Of a DNA stretch of 63,689 nucleotides, positions 56,130 through 63,689 are shown piece by piece. The notes under the pieces are model-generated. The model worked only from the letters and a program-made list of their open reading frames with translations. It did no database searches and was not told the DNA's origin. The stretch spans positions 1 through 63,689 of the forward strand of contig JAAELK010000076.1 in assembly GCA_024226935.1 (NCBI GenBank). Reading direction: 5' to 3'. The position numbers were made by a program, and so were the translations under genes. Position 1 is the stretch's first letter; each line of letters starts with the position of its first letter. The stretch is from Desulfobacteraceae bacterium (GTDB taxonomy: Bacteria > Desulfobacterota > Desulfobacteria > Desulfobacterales > Desulfobacteraceae).

Positions 56130-56609
56130 ATGTGGAAACTGACAGATCTCAATGAAGAAAAGAAAAAACCTGACAACCTATACGAGCAATTTGAACACTA
56201 TATCTCAAAAAAAAATCTCAATTTTATCGTTGCCCGGGGAAACTGCATCAACCAAAGATTCATGGACCTGGGACAAGATAAAGTAAAAACATATCTCAGG
56301 GCATATGCTGCCTGCGATTTTTCCATGGTAGCTTTGTTTAACAAAAAACTGGCCCCCCCTTTTATTGCAGCAGATATGGATATCAACCAGGGTCTTGCCA
56401 GGGTTCAGTATCTCATCGATTTTAATGAAGAGGCAATAGCAGGTCAGGCCAGCCCATTTTATAGTAAAATACTGGGGGCGTTTGCCACCAATTTTTTTGA
56501 AGTCCAACCCCAAATCAAACAACTATGGTTTCCCTTCTCCATCGAAAACATCCTAGGCAGTAAAATGCAGGTTCAATCCAAAAATCAGGGAACCGCCATT
56601 TTAAGATGA
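56130..56609 (+). CDS. Hypothetical protein, 159 residues
   Basis: I do not recognise this protein. It has no signal peptide or membrane helix. It begins with a charged segment (MWKLTDLNEEKKKPDNLYEQ), has a central CINQRFMDLG and a LAPPFIAADMDINQG, and ends basic. It lies between the MITE-like repeat and the convergent beta-CASP gene, 18 bp from its stop. The ribosome site is weak (aggatta). Codon use is like its neighbours, which supports a real gene. Confidence 0.6.
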   Translation: MWKLTDLNEEKKKPDNLYEQFEHYISKKNLNFIVARGNCINQRFMDLGQDKVKTYLRAYAACDFSMVALFNKKLAPPFIAADMDINQGLARVQYLIDFNEEAIAGQASPFYSKILGAFATNFFEVQPQIKQLWFPFSIENILGSKMQVQSKNQGTAILR

Positions 56610-56627
56610 ACAAAACCTGACAAATTA

Positions 56628-58208
56628 CTAGATGTTTACCTTGTCCCCCGATACCGGAATAAAGGTATCATAACCCTTTTCCTGCAAACGTTTTGCAAAA
56701 GCCTGACTTTGGGAAGTTTCCCCATGGACAATACCAATTTTTTTAATATCCAGATTAGACCCGGTTATGATGCGCTCAAGCTCATGTTTATCTCCATGGG
56801 CAGAAAAACCTCCTATTTTTTCCACCCGGGCCTTTAAGGGGTAAGTTTTACCCAGTATTTTTACCTCCGGCGCCACAGAAGAGGCAACCTGGCCATTGGC
56901 AAGGGCCATCCCCATCTCTTCAATTTTACGCCCCAGGGTGTGCTGGGCCATATACCCCACCAATAAAATGGTGTTTTTGGGATTATGAATTTTATACCGC
57001 AAATGATGGAGAATCCGGCCAGCCTCGCACATACCCGATGCGGAAATAACCACATGGGGCGTTTCATCCCGGGTCAGCTTCATGGATTCCTCAACACTTG
57101 CCACAAATTTAATCTTATCAAAATAGAAAGGGTTAATACCTTTTTCCAGAAATACTTTATGGGTTTCCCTGTCATAGCTTTCCGGATGTTCACCAAATAC
57201 TGTGGTGATATTGGAAGCCAGGGGGCTGTCCACATAGATGGGTTGCCTCGGTACCTGGCCGGATTCATAAAGCTCATGGAGTACATAAATAATTTCCTGG
57301 GTACGACCATAGGCAAAAGAAGGAATAATCACAGATCCTCCTTTTTTAAAGGTGGAAATCATAACCTTTTTAAGGCTGTCTCCCAGGTCATCAACGGGAT
57401 CATGTTCCCGGTCCCCATAGGTACTTTCCATGATTAAAAGATCAATCTTACGATCCTGCTCATCAAATTCAAGGGTGGGGTCCTTGAGAATGGGCTTACC
57501 AAACCTTCCCACATCCCCCGTATACAAAATTCTACAGGTTCTATCCGCAAGTTTCACCGTGACCAGGGAGAATGCAGATCCCAGGATATGTCCTGCCACA
57601 TAAAATTTCACAGTGGTCTCCCGGCCGATGGTCACGGGAATGCCAAAGGGATATCCATCTATATACGACAAGGACCTGCGGGCCTGCTCCATGGTATAAA
57701 GAGGAGAAAATCTTTGAAGGCCATGGTCTTTCTGGAGTTTAGCAATGGTCATTGTGTCCAGTTCATAGGGACTTTTTTTCAAAAGTTTTTTAATGCTGCT
57801 TTTTTCTTTATTGGTTATTTTATGCTTATAATTTTTTTGCTCCTGCTGATAAAGAAAAGATCGCAGGGATTTATAATTAAGATATTGGGCATCCGATTCT
57901 TGAATATGACCGCTGTCCAGAAGCATATAGCCAAGAGCATCCTTTGTGGCTCTGGTTGTCACAATCCTGCCGAGAAAATCCTTTTGCGTCAACATGGGAA
58001 TCCGACCGGAATGATCAATATGGGCGTGGGACAAGACCATATTAGTAATCCCGGACAGATCCAAAGGAAAACTTTTATTTTTTTCGGCGCTCTCTTTTCT
58101 CCGGCCCTGGAACATGCCGCAATCAAAGAGAATCTTATCATTTCCTGTATCCAGAAGATGCATTGATCCGGTTACCTCACCTGCTGCCCCATAAAATCCA
58201 AATTCCAT
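56628..58208 (-). CDS. Metallo-beta-lactamase / beta-CASP family hydrolase (CPSF-like)
   Basis: 526 residues from ATG 58208 (after gggg; a TTG 30 bases upstream is weaker). MBL core: GAAGEVTGSMHLL, LSHAHIDHSGRIPML (HxHxDH), YVAGHILGSAFSLV, LYTGDVGR. The beta-CASP insertion shows VIIPSFAYGRTQEIIYVL and DSPLASNIT. Final motifs are VISASGMCEAGRILHHL and IGGFSAHGDKHEL, then IVHGETSQ. These are RNA-acting nuclease family features (CPSF73/YSH1-like); the actual substrate here is unproven. Confidence 0.9.
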   Translation of the reverse strand: MEFGFYGAAGEVTGSMHLLDTGNDKILFDCGMFQGRRKESAEKNKSFPLDLSGITNMVLSHAHIDHSGRIPMLTQKDFLGRIVTTRATKDALGYMLLDSGHIQESDAQYLNYKSLRSFLYQQEQKNYKHKITNKEKSSIKKLLKKSPYELDTMTIAKLQKDHGLQRFSPLYTMEQARRSLSYIDGYPFGIPVTIGRETTVKFYVAGHILGSAFSLVTVKLADRTCRILYTGDVGRFGKPILKDPTLEFDEQDRKIDLLIMESTYGDREHDPVDDLGDSLKKVMISTFKKGGSVIIPSFAYGRTQEIIYVLHELYESGQVPRQPIYVDSPLASNITTVFGEHPESYDRETHKVFLEKGINPFYFDKIKFVASVEESMKLTRDETPHVVISASGMCEAGRILHHLRYKIHNPKNTILLVGYMAQHTLGRKIEEMGMALANGQVASSVAPEVKILGKTYPLKARVEKIGGFSAHGDKHELERIITGSNLDIKKIGIVHGETSQSQAFAKRLQEKGYDTFIPVSGDKVNI

Positions 58209-58252
58209 ATTCACCCCATTTTTGATGAGAACCACCAATCATCGCAATTTCA

Positions 58253-60274
58253 CTATTTTTTTAAACCAGGCATAAAACCTTTGAGCAAACCTTTAACTTC
58301 ATCTTCAACGGATTCCCCCTTGGAATTGGAAGAAGCTTTTTTATTAAATATCTGTTTGATATTTTCTAAATCCGGCACACCATCGCCGACCATGGCCTTT
58401 AAATCAGGTCTGATCCTGGGAGAATCAAAGGAACCTGTTATCAATAGTGGAACCACCAAACCTGGGTTATCCTTGGTATCTCCCTGGCCTTCTGTAGTGG
58501 TCACAAATCTTGGTATCACCTTAAAGTCAAGATCCTCTTTTACCAGATTTGCATCTCCCTTGGCCATGAGTCGAATAAACGGGGAGACGACCTTGGCACC
58601 CGGAATATTGACAATTCCCTTATCCACCGAAAAAGGAATATTAAATTCAGTAAAATCCGTTTTGGACTTTTCCGGTGATTTCTCCACCGAACCAGATACC
58701 GGATTGCTTACCATCTTGGCAATGTCCATCCCCAGAACAGCACCATCAAGAAATTTTAACTCTCCCTTACCCATGAGACTTTTTTTCACCATATCCCAAT
58801 TATCTCCGATCAATTTCAGGGACATGCCAGCCACCAGTGTTCCTTCAATTATCTGCCTTCCAATAGCATCCTTGAGCAGGGGACCTGCCTGGATATCTTT
58901 AGCATCAAGGGTCAACTGGGTTCTAGGATCATTCTTACGAACATCAAGACGGACCTTGGATAATAGACTACCCTGGTAAAGATTCAAGGACAGGGGATTC
59001 AGATCAAACACACCATTCTTACCTATAATATGGGCCATAAAGTCGTGGATTTTAATATTAGCAACCTTCAGACTGCCCACCCTGAGTTTTCCATCCAGCA
59101 CCAGGGTTCTTAAAGGGTCATAATCGATTTTTTCAGCCCTATCAACTTTCTTTGCGGAGCTTTTTTGATCAAGGTTTTGTTGAGGGGACTTTTCATCTGA
59201 AAGAGGCAGATATCGGTCCAGATCGATACTATCCACCTTCAAATCAAACTTAAGATCTGGTTTATCAAAGGTCTTGGCACCCACCAGAAAAATTATTGCA
59301 GAATCATCCAGGGTCAGAACTCCATCGGAAAGTTTAAGGGCTGTGGGGCTTGCCTCAAGCCTCGTTTTCAGAGCAACCCTGTTCAAAACTTCAGGATCGG
59401 CGGTGTTCACAGGAAAAGGCACCCCGAGCCCGGACAAAAATTTTCTAGGCGAAAAGGCAGCCACATCCAGATTCGCAATCATTTTCGGGGCTGACATGGG
59501 TTGAATGATCTTACCTTTAAGGTGAATACTCAATTGGCCCAATGCTTTAAGGTTCATATCAAAATAAAGATCCTCACTGCCGGGTTTTTTACCCACAGGT
59601 CCCAGGGAGGCATCCAGGGAAACCTGTTTCCCGTCCAGTTTTCCAGACAACTTCATCCCAATGGGTTTATCAAAACTGATATCATTCAATACCAGATCTA
59701 AATTGGTCACTTCTTTTTTCAAACCGGTTGCCCGGTCCACATAGGAAACAGACCCGTTTAAAATAGAAAAATTTCCCACAATCAAGGATTTGATGGACAG
59801 ATCTGCGTCCAGGGGGTCGACAGTCCCAGGCTCTTTTGGAGAAACTGCCTTCTCTTTTTTCAGTTTTGTACCAGGACCAATATCTTCCCAATTTGCCTTT
59901 CCATTCTTTGCTTTTTCCAGAAAGAACCTGGGAGTATCCAGCACAAAGGTGGATACCTCGATACGACGGGAAAGCAAAGGCATAACCTTAAGCCGGACTT
60001 CAAACCGTTTCACGGTGATCATATCCGTGTTTTCAAACCCCTTTGAATTGCCAAGATGGATATCGGACAGACTCACTCCCACCCAGGGGAAAACAGACAA
60101 TGTAATATCGTCTCCCATGGAAAAGGAACGGCCGGTCTGCTCGGCCACCAATTTTTCCACCATGGGTTTATACTTTTGAACATCCACAAACCTAGGAATC
60201 AGAAGAACAGCTCCGACTATCAAGACCAGGAGTCCCACCCCAATTATCAAAACCCACTTCATAAAACCTTTCAT
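58253..60274 (-). CDS. AsmA family inner-membrane-anchored protein
   Basis: 673 residues from ATG 60274 (after gggagaa). One N-terminal membrane helix (about 5-26) is followed by the AsmA-type VDVQKYKPMVEKLVAEQTGRSF and FPWVGVSLSDIHLGN segments. Long beta-rich AsmA/DUF748-like repeats run to the C-terminus (DGAVLGMDIAKMV, VIPRFVTTTEGQGD). AsmA-like proteins bridge or organise the envelope and affect lipid transport. Ends 45 bases before the start of the beta-CASP gene on the same strand. Confidence 0.88.
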   Translation of the reverse strand: MKGFMKWVLIIGVGLLVLIVGAVLLIPRFVDVQKYKPMVEKLVAEQTGRSFSMGDDITLSVFPWVGVSLSDIHLGNSKGFENTDMITVKRFEVRLKVMPLLSRRIEVSTFVLDTPRFFLEKAKNGKANWEDIGPGTKLKKEKAVSPKEPGTVDPLDADLSIKSLIVGNFSILNGSVSYVDRATGLKKEVTNLDLVLNDISFDKPIGMKLSGKLDGKQVSLDASLGPVGKKPGSEDLYFDMNLKALGQLSIHLKGKIIQPMSAPKMIANLDVAAFSPRKFLSGLGVPFPVNTADPEVLNRVALKTRLEASPTALKLSDGVLTLDDSAIIFLVGAKTFDKPDLKFDLKVDSIDLDRYLPLSDEKSPQQNLDQKSSAKKVDRAEKIDYDPLRTLVLDGKLRVGSLKVANIKIHDFMAHIIGKNGVFDLNPLSLNLYQGSLLSKVRLDVRKNDPRTQLTLDAKDIQAGPLLKDAIGRQIIEGTLVAGMSLKLIGDNWDMVKKSLMGKGELKFLDGAVLGMDIAKMVSNPVSGSVEKSPEKSKTDFTEFNIPFSVDKGIVNIPGAKVVSPFIRLMAKGDANLVKEDLDFKVIPRFVTTTEGQGDTKDNPGLVVPLLITGSFDSPRIRPDLKAMVGDGVPDLENIKQIFNKKASSNSKGESVEDEVKGLLKGFMPGLKK

Positions 60275-60319
60275 ATAAAGTTCTCCCAATAAAAAATTAA
60301 TAAATTTTACGACTGGGGA

Positions 60320-60820
60320 TCAGGCCAAAACGGCCAAAGCTGCCTCATAATCAGGCTCATTGGTGATATCATCCACCAACTGGGCATAAAGGATAACACC
60401 CATTTCATCTACCACGATCACGGCCCGGGCGGTAAGCCCTGTCAAAGGTCCATCTGCTATCAATACCCCGTAATCCTCAGCAAATTGCTTATTGCGGAAC
60501 AAAGAACCTGTGATCAGATTTTCAATACCCTCGGCACCACAAAATCGTTTCTGGGCAAAGGGCAGATCCCCGGACAAACAAATCTCCTGGGTATTTTCAA
60601 GGGCAGCAGCCCTCTCATTAAATTTGCGAACAGATGTAGCACATACCGGTGTGTCAATGCTGGGAAAAATATTAAGGACAATTTTTTTTCCTTTGAATGA
60701 TTCACTGGAGACCACTGACAGATCCTGCAGTACAGCTGTAAATTTTTTAGCAATACTACCTTTGGTGGGAAAATCACCAGTCAGGACAACAGGATTACCG
60801 GCAAGTTGAGTAGTGGCCAT
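60320..60820 (-). CDS. tpx: Thiol peroxidase (atypical 2-Cys peroxiredoxin)
   Basis: 166 residues. Tpx features are LAGNPVVLTGDFP at the N-terminus, the peroxidatic Cys in FPSIDTPVCATSVRKFNE near 60 and the resolving Cys in RFCGAEG near 94. GPLTGLTARAVIVVDEMG is at the end. It reduces lipid and other hydroperoxides with thioredoxin. Start ATG 60820 follows aaggag. It precedes the asmA-like gene by 45 bases. Confidence 0.95.
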   Translation of the reverse strand: MATTQLAGNPVVLTGDFPTKGSIAKKFTAVLQDLSVVSSESFKGKKIVLNIFPSIDTPVCATSVRKFNERAAALENTQEICLSGDLPFAQKRFCGAEGIENLITGSLFRNKQFAEDYGVLIADGPLTGLTARAVIVVDEMGVILYAQLVDDITNEPDYEAALAVLA

Positions 60821-60968
60821 GGGATATCTCCTTATTATTTAGTAGATTTTGTATGGACTACTCTACCATGAATCATTATTTTTTCAATCAATTTTTCGTT
60901 AAAGGCTTTGGCACTTACCATCTTTAATGGATACCCCGAAAAACATAGGTACCTGGAGATAAGGTCAG

Positions 60969-61092
60969 GGATCAGGACAGGGAATCATCTCATTCTCCCG
61001 TGACCTCCTTGTCCCGGTCCGAGGTAAATACTGCTTTTTTGCATCCATGCAAACCGCAGCATTTAAATCCGATTCACTCCCTGTCCTGATCC
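60969..61092. repeat. 15-bp perfect inverted repeat around 94 bp
   Basis: GGATCAGGACAGGGA (60969-60983) and its exact complement TCCCTGTCCTGATCC (61078-61092). The right arm ends 8 bases from the stop of the probable transposase remnant, so this may be an element end or a large hairpin. Confidence 0.8.
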
Positions 61093-61099
61093 TCATAAC

Positions 61100-61333
61100 T
61101 TAAAAAGGATCCGCCAAGTGCTCTGTCTCTTCCCGGATTTGATCAAAACTCTCTTTTAATTGAAGGCTGACAGAAGATGAGTCCCGCCTTGCACCTGTAA
61201 GAGGATCGTAGAAATGATACGCCCTGCTGATTTCATACATTACATGAAAAAGATCCGGAGAATGATGACCGTTCAGTCCCTTGGTGACATGATAAATCAG
61301 TCCATTGGCCTCATCGCTGGAATCTGGATAACC
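61100..61333 (-). pseudogene. Probable transposase C-terminal remnant
   Basis: An open frame of 77 residues without a start codon ends at 61100. It reads ...DEANGLIYHVTKGLNGHH, SPDLFHVMYEISRAYHFYDP and on to EETEHLADPF. The GLIYHV...HHSPDLFHV pattern reminds me of DDE-type transposases found in delta-proteobacteria, from memory only. An in-frame stop lies just upstream, so it is a fragment. Inverted repeats on either side support a mobile origin. Confidence 0.4.
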
Positions 61334-61373
61334 TTAATGGGAAGATTACCAATCGCCTCATCACTTCATTACC

Positions 61374-61411
61374 ATTTGTCGAAAATGCCAGTGCTGGCAT
61401 TTTCGACAAAT
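61374..61411. repeat. Perfect 18-bp-arm palindrome
   Basis: ATTTGTCGAAAATGCCAG (61374-61391) and its exact complement (61394-61411) with a 2-base centre. It lies about 40 bases upstream of the transposase remnant. It could be a terminator, a recombination site or a fused pair of element ends. Confidence 0.9.
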
Positions 61412-61891
61412 AGAGATTTAAGCCCTGAGAACCCGGTTTTCCATGTTCAATAAAAGATTGTATGATTGCTTTTTTTTCTAACTTTATATAAATAGATTAA
61501 GTGCTGTAAAAACCGTTCCGTTACAAATTTTTTATAGGTATAAGGGATGTAACCTACAGGGCGAAGCTACGCCGGCCCAACTTATCAAAGATCCAGCTGG
61601 CTTAGTATTTTAATCATGATATTAAATCTTGATATTCTTCAATTTAGAGTGTTATCCAGTTAGAAAAATTGCATTTAATTTGGATTTCATTGTCAATCTA
61701 CAAAAAGAATACAGGATATACAGAACCACACATGTACTTGTTCACGGCGGCTGACTTCGTCCAATTCCTGTCCCCGGCGCCATGCGCCAGAACCAGGAGC
61801 TGGACCGGACAATCTCCCACCGCACAATCAAACTGGCGTTTGCTCCCACGGCACTCGATGCCGGTCAGCACCGCATTAGCAGGTCTGAGAA
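61412..61891. other. Non-coding accessory stretch
   Basis: About 480 bases with no gene I can support. The right part (61740-61880) is markedly more GC-rich than the surroundings and looks like transferred sequence, but its frames carry no recognisable protein. Confidence 0.4.
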
Positions 61892-62623
61892 ATGAATAAA
61901 GCTTTGACTTTTAAAAATTGGAGATCAGGCGGTAAATATTATGTTCTTAATGCTACGTCTCCGAACAAATGGACCGGCTTTCAAGAATCAGTTATTGATA
62001 GGCTGAAAAAGAATTTCGATGATGATTTCTATATTGTAATTTGGTCAGATCGTTCCAAAGAAAACGATTTCTATAATATCCCGTTTTCAAAACTGATGCA
62101 TTTATTCACCGATGAACATAAAACGACAGGAAAATTTAAAAATCGGTGGACTGCCGTGATTGATGACGGAAATTTTTTAATGCATGCAAATAGTCGCTTA
62201 GCTGTGAGTATAAATGATGATTATGGAAATCTGCATATAGAAGATGAAAAGTTTAAAGAGATCATTAGGAGCGATTTAGAAAGTTTCGAGATCGAGAATG
62301 AATATTTCGAAGGTGAAGAAAAGAAACGACTATCGAATTATTATGAGAGAAACCCGAGATTACGAATAGCAGCTATTAAGGCGCATGGTTTGGAGTGTAA
62401 GGTATGTGGGATTAATTTCAGAAAAGTCTATGGAGATCAAGGAGATGGCTTCATTGAAGTACATCACATAAAACCTGTAAGCACGCTTGTCGAATCAAAG
62501 GCTGTTTGTCCAATTAATGATATGACTGTTGTTTGTTCAAATTGCCATAGGATGCTTCATAGAAGCAAAGATAACATACTTACAGTCGATGAATTAAAAA
62601 GAATGATCATCACAAGATATTGA
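61892..62623 (+). CDS. HNH endonuclease-domain protein
   Basis: 243 residues. The N-terminal two-thirds is unassigned. The C-terminus is a clear HNH domain: LECKVCGINF, then GDGFIEVHHIKPVS, then MTVVCSNCHRMLHR, providing the H-N-H residues and two CxxC zinc pairs. Such proteins include restriction enzymes of the McrA-like type. A YYERNPRLRIAAIKAHG segment precedes the domain, as in predicted restriction endonucleases (COG3183-like). No methyltransferase is adjacent. The sequence is AT-rich and lies among mobile remnants. Confidence 0.82.
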   Translation: MNKALTFKNWRSGGKYYVLNATSPNKWTGFQESVIDRLKKNFDDDFYIVIWSDRSKENDFYNIPFSKLMHLFTDEHKTTGKFKNRWTAVIDDGNFLMHANSRLAVSINDDYGNLHIEDEKFKEIIRSDLESFEIENEYFEGEEKKRLSNYYERNPRLRIAAIKAHGLECKVCGINFRKVYGDQGDGFIEVHHIKPVSTLVESKAVCPINDMTVVCSNCHRMLHRSKDNILTVDELKRMIITRY

Positions 62624-62644
62624 TTTTGATCAAGGAACCTGGTA

Positions 62645-62943
62645 ATCGGGTAGCCGGGGGTTGTAATCCCCCAGCCCTCACACCACCCCACAAGCAGGTC
62701 CGCATAGGGCAGTTCATCAAAATTACCGGGCCGTAGCCGGGTAATGAATTTTCACCCACTGGTCCTTGACGGCTAATAACCCTATATACAGTTTTCTGCT
62801 CGTCGGCTCATAGTTTTGCACTCCAACTTCCTTCAGACAGCCCTTGTTTTCGGCTAATACTTCTGCTAATGCTATATGCATCAACAGGATTCACGTATAT
62901 GGGACTTTAACCCCATAAGTTCACGCCCATGCCGAGCGTACAC
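62645..62943 (-). ncRNA. ORF-less group II intron remnant
   Basis: On the minus strand the 3' end reads like domains V and VI: a bent hairpin (GAACTGCCCTATGCGGACC to GGGGTGGTGTGAGG), then GCTGGGGG-ATTACAA-CCCCCGGC and CTACCCGAT at 62645. Further 5' are domain I-like segments (GGCATGGGCGTGAAC, AAAGTCCC, GAGCCGACGAGCAGAAA, TTAGCCGTCAAGGACC). The 5' end may be GTGTACG at 62943. The maturase ORF and domains II-IV are missing. It lies just after the HNH gene in the opposite orientation. Confidence 0.7.
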
Positions 62944-63149
62944 AAAACCATCAAGACGGACCGCTATCGCGGCCGCTTATGGTTATGCAATAAAGAATAA
63001 AAAAAAAAGATATATAGCCCACAGAAATCAGGCATGACAAATTGCCATAAATACAGGATAGAAAGATGGTATTTCTATGTGGCCTCTAAGCAAGAGTTCT
63101 TCTGGCTACAGTCTTGATACAGTGAAACCTAATTAAATAGGAGAATATC

Positions 63150-63539
63150 ATGAATACATTTAGCAAATTACGGCGGATCACATTAATTTTGTTTATTGCC
63201 CTTTTATTGTCGGGATGTGATGATCTAATTATTAAAGATGATGGGCAAGTCACTCTTGGCCTGGATGACTGTGATGGAGTTTCCTTCCAGATTTTAGTTA
63301 AACAAAGCGGCAAGACGAACACTAACACTACAGTTAAAGTTGAAGACGGCGAGTTAGAGTTTGACATCAGTAAAGCTAAATATGACTTTGGTAACAATAT
63401 TACTGTTGAAGTTATGGCTATAGGGCCAGGCGCGGATGATTGTGGGATTAGTGGAGTTCTAATCTTCAACGGTAAAGCCGAACCAGTAGGTATTGGTAAT
63501 CGTAAAATTAGTTTGAGTGATTTCAAGAAGAAACCATAA
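63150..63539 (+). CDS. Small putative lipoprotein
   Basis: 129 residues. Signal peptide with lipobox LLSGC (Cys at 23), then a mature part of about 106 residues with ITVEVMAIGPGADDCGISG and a basic end. Mature cysteines suggest a disulfide. No family recognised. Start ATG 63150 follows ggagaat. It stops 9 bases before the right terminal repeat. Confidence 0.7.
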   Translation: MNTFSKLRRITLILFIALLLSGCDDLIIKDDGQVTLGLDDCDGVSFQILVKQSGKTNTNTTVKVEDGELEFDISKAKYDFGNNITVEVMAIGPGADDCGISGVLIFNGKAEPVGIGNRKISLSDFKKKP

Positions 63540-63548
63540 CCAAGCAAA

Positions 63549-63689
63549 AAGGTTCATCAGGATATCGCGTACTTCGCATCAACAGTAAGTATCGGTGCCT
63601 TTGAATTATAATGAAAATTTTAAGTCTTGAAATTAAGGAGTGGACATGACCATTTTCCTATTTTTTTGTATTAGCCGTACAAGAATGGA
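63549..63689. repeat. Terminal inverted repeat, right copy
   Basis: Exact reverse complement of 1-141. In this orientation an aaggag is followed by ATG at 63646, whose frame stays open to the window edge, so a gene of the repeated element may begin here. Confidence 0.95.

Noticed and set aside
61214-61453. 79-codon plus-strand frame
   Set aside because: It is antisense to the transposase-like frame and runs through a perfect palindrome; no ribosome site.
1-63689. CRISPR arrays, complete prophage or full defence system
   Set aside because: No regularly spaced repeats, no phage structural genes and no multi-gene defence signature; the HNH gene stands alone.

Overview
The window looks like a chromosomal piece of a strictly anaerobic, sulfate-reducer-type bacterium, most likely Desulfobacterota (Desulfobacteraceae-like). 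This is inferred from gene content and sequence style: moderately AT-rich, CooC-like maturation ATPase, UbiX/UbiA quinone genes, a polyglucose (glycogen) island, an ECF nickel/cobalt transporter, a CxxC-rich C_GCAxxG_C_C protein and a MshEN-type ATPase. No rRNA or ribosomal marker is present, so taxonomy below phylum is a guess. The first and last 141 bases are perfect reverse complements of each other. The window therefore begins and ends in the same repeat, which cuts a sensor-kinase gene inside its HAMP region.

Layout. 1-2100: truncated sensor kinase plus a periplasmic solute-binding partner. 2.1-5.4 kb: C_GCAxxG_C_C protein, HDOD protein and a GspE/PilB-type ATPase. 5.4-9.2 kb: a Cu(I)-type P-ATPase sitting between a decayed 3' fragment and the intact copy of a TIGR01212-type radical SAM gene. 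9.3-12.3 kb: an unassigned structured leader RNA followed by nikMN/cbiM-cbiQ-cbiO. 12.3-14.8 kb: a GH18-like secreted protein, an IS3-type remnant and a second solute-binding protein. 15.2-18.5 kb: a PspA / YqiJ-like / flotillin membrane-integrity operon. 18.5-33.3 kb: a polyglucose island with branching enzyme, glycogen synthase, two different phosphorylases, a very large AGL-like debranching enzyme, a stand-alone CBM48 protein and class II aldolase.

33.3-40 kb: YuxH-type EAL/HDOD protein, mnmG, a DnaJ/CbpA gene with an in-frame UGA, hpt, and a zinc-ribbon membrane protein. 40-42 kb: tRNA-Met(CAT) and the queD-queE-queC preQ0 operon. 42-49 kb (minus strand): serB and a tightly coupled operon CooC-like ATPase / methyltransferase / AmrS-like radical SAM / UbiA / UbiX / CCA-adding enzyme. 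49-51.4 kb: DUF202-like protein, TauE/SafE exporter and SlyD-type FKBP. 51.6-55.9 kb: glutamate-semialdehyde and ALDH7-type dehydrogenases under a divergent LysR regulator. 55.9-60.8 kb: a palindromic MITE-like repeat, a hypothetical gene, a beta-CASP metallo-hydrolase, an AsmA protein and thiol peroxidase. 60.8-63.7 kb: an accessory patch with a probable transposase remnant, long perfect palindromes, an HNH endonuclease, an ORF-less group II intron remnant and a small lipoprotein.

How it works together. The polyglucose genes form a full cycle: synthesis (GlgA, GlgB) and breakdown (two phosphorylases plus a bifunctional debrancher) feeding glucose-1-phosphate toward glycolysis (aldolase). ADP-glucose pyrophosphorylase is absent here. 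The quinone genes, CooC-like ATPase and metal transporters fit an anaerobic respiratory lifestyle. No complete new defence system is visible. The most unusual signals are the in-frame UGA in dnaJ, the structured leader upstream of the Ni/Co transporter, the copA gene bracketed by duplicated radical SAM sequence, and the palindromic and terminal repeats.
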